Origin: Pseudomonadota bacterium
GTDB lineage: Bacteria; Pseudomonadota; Gammaproteobacteria; Burkholderiales; Gallionellaceae
NCBI GenBank assembly: GCA_021781695.1
Contig: JAJXWG010000014.1
Span: forward strand, 1-17,255
Direction: 5' to 3'
DNA: 17,255 nucleotides
Part shown: in pieces, positions 14,866-17,255 of the stretch
How positions within the stretch are numbered: the stretch's first letter is position 1
How the letters are laid out: every line of letters begins with the position of its first letter
Translations under genes and position numbers: made by a program
Notes under the pieces: model-generated
The model's database searches: none
Told to the model about the DNA's origin: nothing
Seen by the model: only the letters and a program-made list of their open reading frames with translations

Positions 14866-16206
14866 ATGCAGGATACCAAGATCATCGTTTTGGACGATGA
14901 CCCCACTGGCTCGCAGACAGTGCACAGCTGTCTGCTGCTGACGCGCTGGGATGTGACGACCTTGCGCGAAGCGATAATGGACGATTCGCCGCTGTTTTTC
15001 GTGCTGACCAATACGCGCGGCATGGGAGCGGCTGCTGCTGCAGACATCACGCGCGAGGTTTGCAAGAACCTGAAGCTGGCGCTGGTCGGCCTCAAGAAAA
15101 CAGGGCGCGACATCAATCCTATTCTGGTCAGCCGTTCAGATTCGACGCTGCGCGGCCATTATCCGGTCGAGACCGACGTGATCGCGGAAGAGCTCGGGCC
15201 TTTCGATGCGCATTTTCTGGTGCCTGCTTTTTTTGAGGGTGGACGCATCACGCGGGACAGTGTGCATTACCTGATGGTGAACGGCAAAGAAACCCCGGTG
15301 CATGAAACCGAATTTGCGAAAGATTCGGTGTTCGGTTATCAATACAGCTATTTGCCAGACTATGTCGAGGAAAAAACAAGAGGGCGCATCCGTGCCGGCA
15401 GCGTCGAACGCTTCCTGCTTGCCGATGTGCGCGGCGACAGCATGAAGCGCCTGATGGGTCTGCAGGGCAATGTGTGCTGCGCTGTCGATGCCGAGACCCA
15501 GGCTGATCTCGATCATTTTGCAAAGCAGTTGCGCGAGGCTGCGATGAAGGGCAAGCGTTTCCTGTTCAGAAGTGCTGCAAGCCTGCTCACCGCGCTGTCC
15601 GGATTGCCCAAGCAGCCTGTCGCCGCTGAAGACATGGCGCGCTATGTGAGGAATGGCCGCCCGGGTGCGGTCATTGTCGGCTCTCATGTCAAAAAAACCA
15701 CGATGCAGCTTGAGCAGTTGCTGAAAATGCCCGGGATAGTTCCCATCGAAGTGGATGTCGAGCGCCTGGATGCGGCGCGCAAAGCGCTGCTTGAAGATAC
15801 GGTCTCAAGATGCGTGCAGAGCCATGCTGAAGGTTTGACGCCCGTGGTGTATACATCGCGCATCGAGAAAGCGTTTCCCGATCAGGCAAGCCGGCTTGCC
15901 TTCGGCGACAGGGTTTCGGCATTCCTGATGGATGTGGTGCGCAATCTGCCTCTAACGATAGGCTTTCTGATCAGCAAGGGAGGTATCACCTCGAACGATG
16001 TGCTGAGCAAGGGTCTGGCGCTGCGCACATCCCGCGTGCTGGGGCAGATACTGCCCGGATGTTCCGTGGTGCGCTGCCCTGCCGATCATCCGCGGTATCC
16101 GGATATGCCAGCGGTGATTTTCCCGGGCAACGTGGGCGATGACCATGCGCTTGCAGCAGCCTATGCCAGATTGACAGGAATGAATCTCCGGGATGAAATT
16201 AACTGA
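14866..16206 (+). CDS. Four-carbon acid sugar kinase family protein (DUF1537)
   Basis: 446 residues. The N-terminal domain begins with the family signature VLDDDPTGSQTVH (8-20), then TNTRGMG (48-54) and SRSDSTLRGHYP (89-100), which bind the acid sugar. The C-terminal nucleotide-binding domain has IVGSHVKKTTMQLEQLL and ISKGGITSNDVLSKGL (Lys371), and ends near FPGNVGDDHALA. Known members phosphorylate D-threonate, D-erythronate or 2-oxo-tetronates at O4 (DtnK, DenK, OtnK); older databases call them type III effector Hrp-dependent proteins. The exact substrate cannot be decided. No dehydrogenase, PdxA2-like, aldolase-like or isomerase partner is next to it in this window; instead it follows the TPP enzyme by 31 bp. 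TAGGGA upstream of the ATG serves as ribosome-binding site. Confidence 0.88.
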   Translation: MQDTKIIVLDDDPTGSQTVHSCLLLTRWDVTTLREAIMDDSPLFFVLTNTRGMGAAAAADITREVCKNLKLALVGLKKTGRDINPILVSRSDSTLRGHYPVETDVIAEELGPFDAHFLVPAFFEGGRITRDSVHYLMVNGKETPVHETEFAKDSVFGYQYSYLPDYVEEKTRGRIRAGSVERFLLADVRGDSMKRLMGLQGNVCCAVDAETQADLDHFAKQLREAAMKGKRFLFRSAASLLTALSGLPKQPVAAEDMARYVRNGRPGAVIVGSHVKKTTMQLEQLLKMPGIVPIEVDVERLDAARKALLEDTVSRCVQSHAEGLTPVVYTSRIEKAFPDQASRLAFGDRVSAFLMDVVRNLPLTIGFLISKGGITSNDVLSKGLALRTSRVLGQILPGCSVVRCPADHPRYPDMPAVIFPGNVGDDHALAAAYARLTGMNLRDEIN

Positions 16207-16282
16207 TAGAATTGCTTCAAGAAGACGGGTGTTGTGAGCCTGCGTTGTTTTGTTTGACTGACCTTGTAATGGGAGAATAAAT

Positions 16283-17255
16283 ATGAGCCTCAAAATCAAA
16301 TCTGTCGTTGCCGCTTTGGCGCTTGCAACATCCTGCTCCGTGTTTGCCGCGGACACAATCAAGATAGGCGTATCCGGCCCCTACACGGGCGGTTCGAGCC
16401 CGATGGGCGTTTCCATGCGCGATGGCGTGCGTCTGGCAGCTGCGGAAATCAATGCAAAGGGCGGCATACTGGGGCGCAAGATCGAGCTGGTCGAGCGCGA
16501 TGACCAGGCCGACAATCAGCGCGGCGTGCAGGTGGCTCAGGAGCTGATCAACAAGGAGAGGGTGGCGGCCACATTGGGCTACATCAATACCGGTGTTGCG
16601 CTCGCATCGCAGCGTTTCTACGAAGAAGCCAAAATACCCGTGATCAATAACGTGGCAACCGGAACCGCTATCACCCGCCAGTTTCTTCCGCCTGAATATG
16701 CCGACAACTACATTTTCCGCACTTCCGCCAACGATGTGATCCAGTCTGCGATGATCGTTCGCGAAGCAGTCGAAGGACGAAAATTCACCAAGGTCGCGAT
16801 ACTGGCGGACTCGACCAATTATGGCCAGCTGGGCCGCGAAGATCTCGAGAAGGCGCTGGCAGCCAGGAATCTGAAGCCTGTCGCGGTGGAAAAGTTCAAC
16901 ATCAAGGACGTGGACATGACGGCACAACTGCTCAAGGCCAAGGGAGCCGGCGCGCAGGCTATCCTGACCTATGGCATCGGGCCTGAACTGGCACAGATTG
17001 CCAATGGCATGGAGAAGCTGGGCTGGAAGGTGCCGATGATTGGAAGCTGGACACTGTCCATGGGCAACTTCATCGACAACGCCGGCAAGAACGGCGAGGG
17101 CGCGCGCATGCCGCAGACCTTTATCCAGGAGCCTAACACGCCCAAGCGCAAGGCTTTCATCGAAGCCTATCAGAAAGCCTACAAGATAGAGCGCATTCCT
17201 TCCCCTGTTTCTGCCGCGCAAGGTTATGACTCCATGTATCTGCTTGCAGCCGGGA
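16283..17255 (+). CDS. Liv-type ABC transporter substrate-binding protein, 3' end cut by window
   Basis: The first 324 codons are present; the frame is open to the last base. GGGAG lies seven bases before the ATG. Residues 1-22 are a Sec signal peptide (basic start, hydrophobic core, cleavage probably after VFA), so the protein is periplasmic. The mature part is a type I periplasmic binding protein (Peripla_BP_6, LivJ/LivK-like): IKIGVSGPYTGGSSPMG, then GVRLAAAEINAKGGILGRKI, VERDDQADNQRGVQVAQELI, AILADSTNYGQLGRED and AQGYDSMYLL. Family ligands include branched-chain amino acids, amides, urea and various carboxylates or aromatics. Position after a sugar-acid kinase points to a hydroxyacid ligand (inference). 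The 76 bp before it contain only a tiny CTTC-AA-GAAG hairpin, no clear promoter or terminator. Permease and ATPase genes are expected just beyond the window. Confidence 0.9.
   Translation, partial: MSLKIKSVVAALALATSCSVFAADTIKIGVSGPYTGGSSPMGVSMRDGVRLAAAEINAKGGILGRKIELVERDDQADNQRGVQVAQELINKERVAATLGYINTGVALASQRFYEEAKIPVINNVATGTAITRQFLPPEYADNYIFRTSANDVIQSAMIVREAVEGRKFTKVAILADSTNYGQLGREDLEKALAARNLKPVAVEKFNIKDVDMTAQLLKAKGAGAQAILTYGIGPELAQIANGMEKLGWKVPMIGSWTLSMGNFIDNAGKNGEGARMPQTFIQEPNTPKRKAFIEAYQKAYKIERIPSPVSAAQGYDSMYLLAAG

Noticed and set aside
16217..17221. A 334-codon minus-strand frame opposite the binding protein
   Set aside because: The plus strand holds a signal peptide and a full type I periplasmic binding-protein pattern; the minus-strand product has no recognisable domain.

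Overview
This 17.3 kb window looks like chromosomal DNA of a betaproteobacterium. The proteins resemble those of Nitrosomonadales/Gallionellaceae-type organisms, but that placement is from recalled resemblance only; no search was run. Every base lies in or close to a recognisable gene. There is no rRNA, tRNA, CRISPR array, transposase or phage gene.

Left part (1-2089, minus strand): the end of a MoxR/DUF58 unit (a DUF58 protein cut by the window edge, and a complete MoxR AAA+ ATPase), then a small Mth938-like (DUF498) protein. Middle left (2245-8523, plus strand): alanine transaminase alaA, homoserine dehydrogenase hom and threonine synthase thrC, then an AEC-family permease and a type-2 (MOFRL) glycerate kinase. 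All are tightly spaced and may be read through. Two different tandem heptanucleotide arrays sit at the 3' ends of genes here, and a REP-like hairpin separates thrC from the permease.

Right part (8508-17255): a divergent catabolic cluster arranged around an IclR-family regulator. Leftwards, on the minus strand, run iclR, a GlcG/HbpS-like protein and lutA-lutB-lutC (iron-sulfur/LUD oxidation of lactate or another 2-hydroxyacid), with translationally coupled overlaps. Rightwards, on the plus strand, run a 730-residue thiamine-diphosphate enzyme with features of both transketolase and phosphoketolase, a four-carbon acid sugar kinase (DUF1537 family), and the periplasmic binding protein of a Liv-type ABC importer that leaves the window. 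A TTTCGCA-T-TGTGAAA palindrome and overlapping divergent promoters lie between the two arms. lutC converges on the glycerate kinase with a 16 bp overlap.

My reading (inference) is that the right part is a catabolic module for a hydroxylated short-chain acid or sugar acid: ABC import, 2-hydroxyacid oxidation by LutABC, phosphorylation by the kinase, carbon-carbon cleavage by the TPP enzyme, and possibly entry of glycerate into glycolysis through the neighbouring glycerate kinase. The usual partner enzymes of DUF1537 kinases are absent here and the TPP enzyme is not a standard transketolase or phosphoketolase. This cluster is therefore the best candidate for an undescribed pathway in the window.
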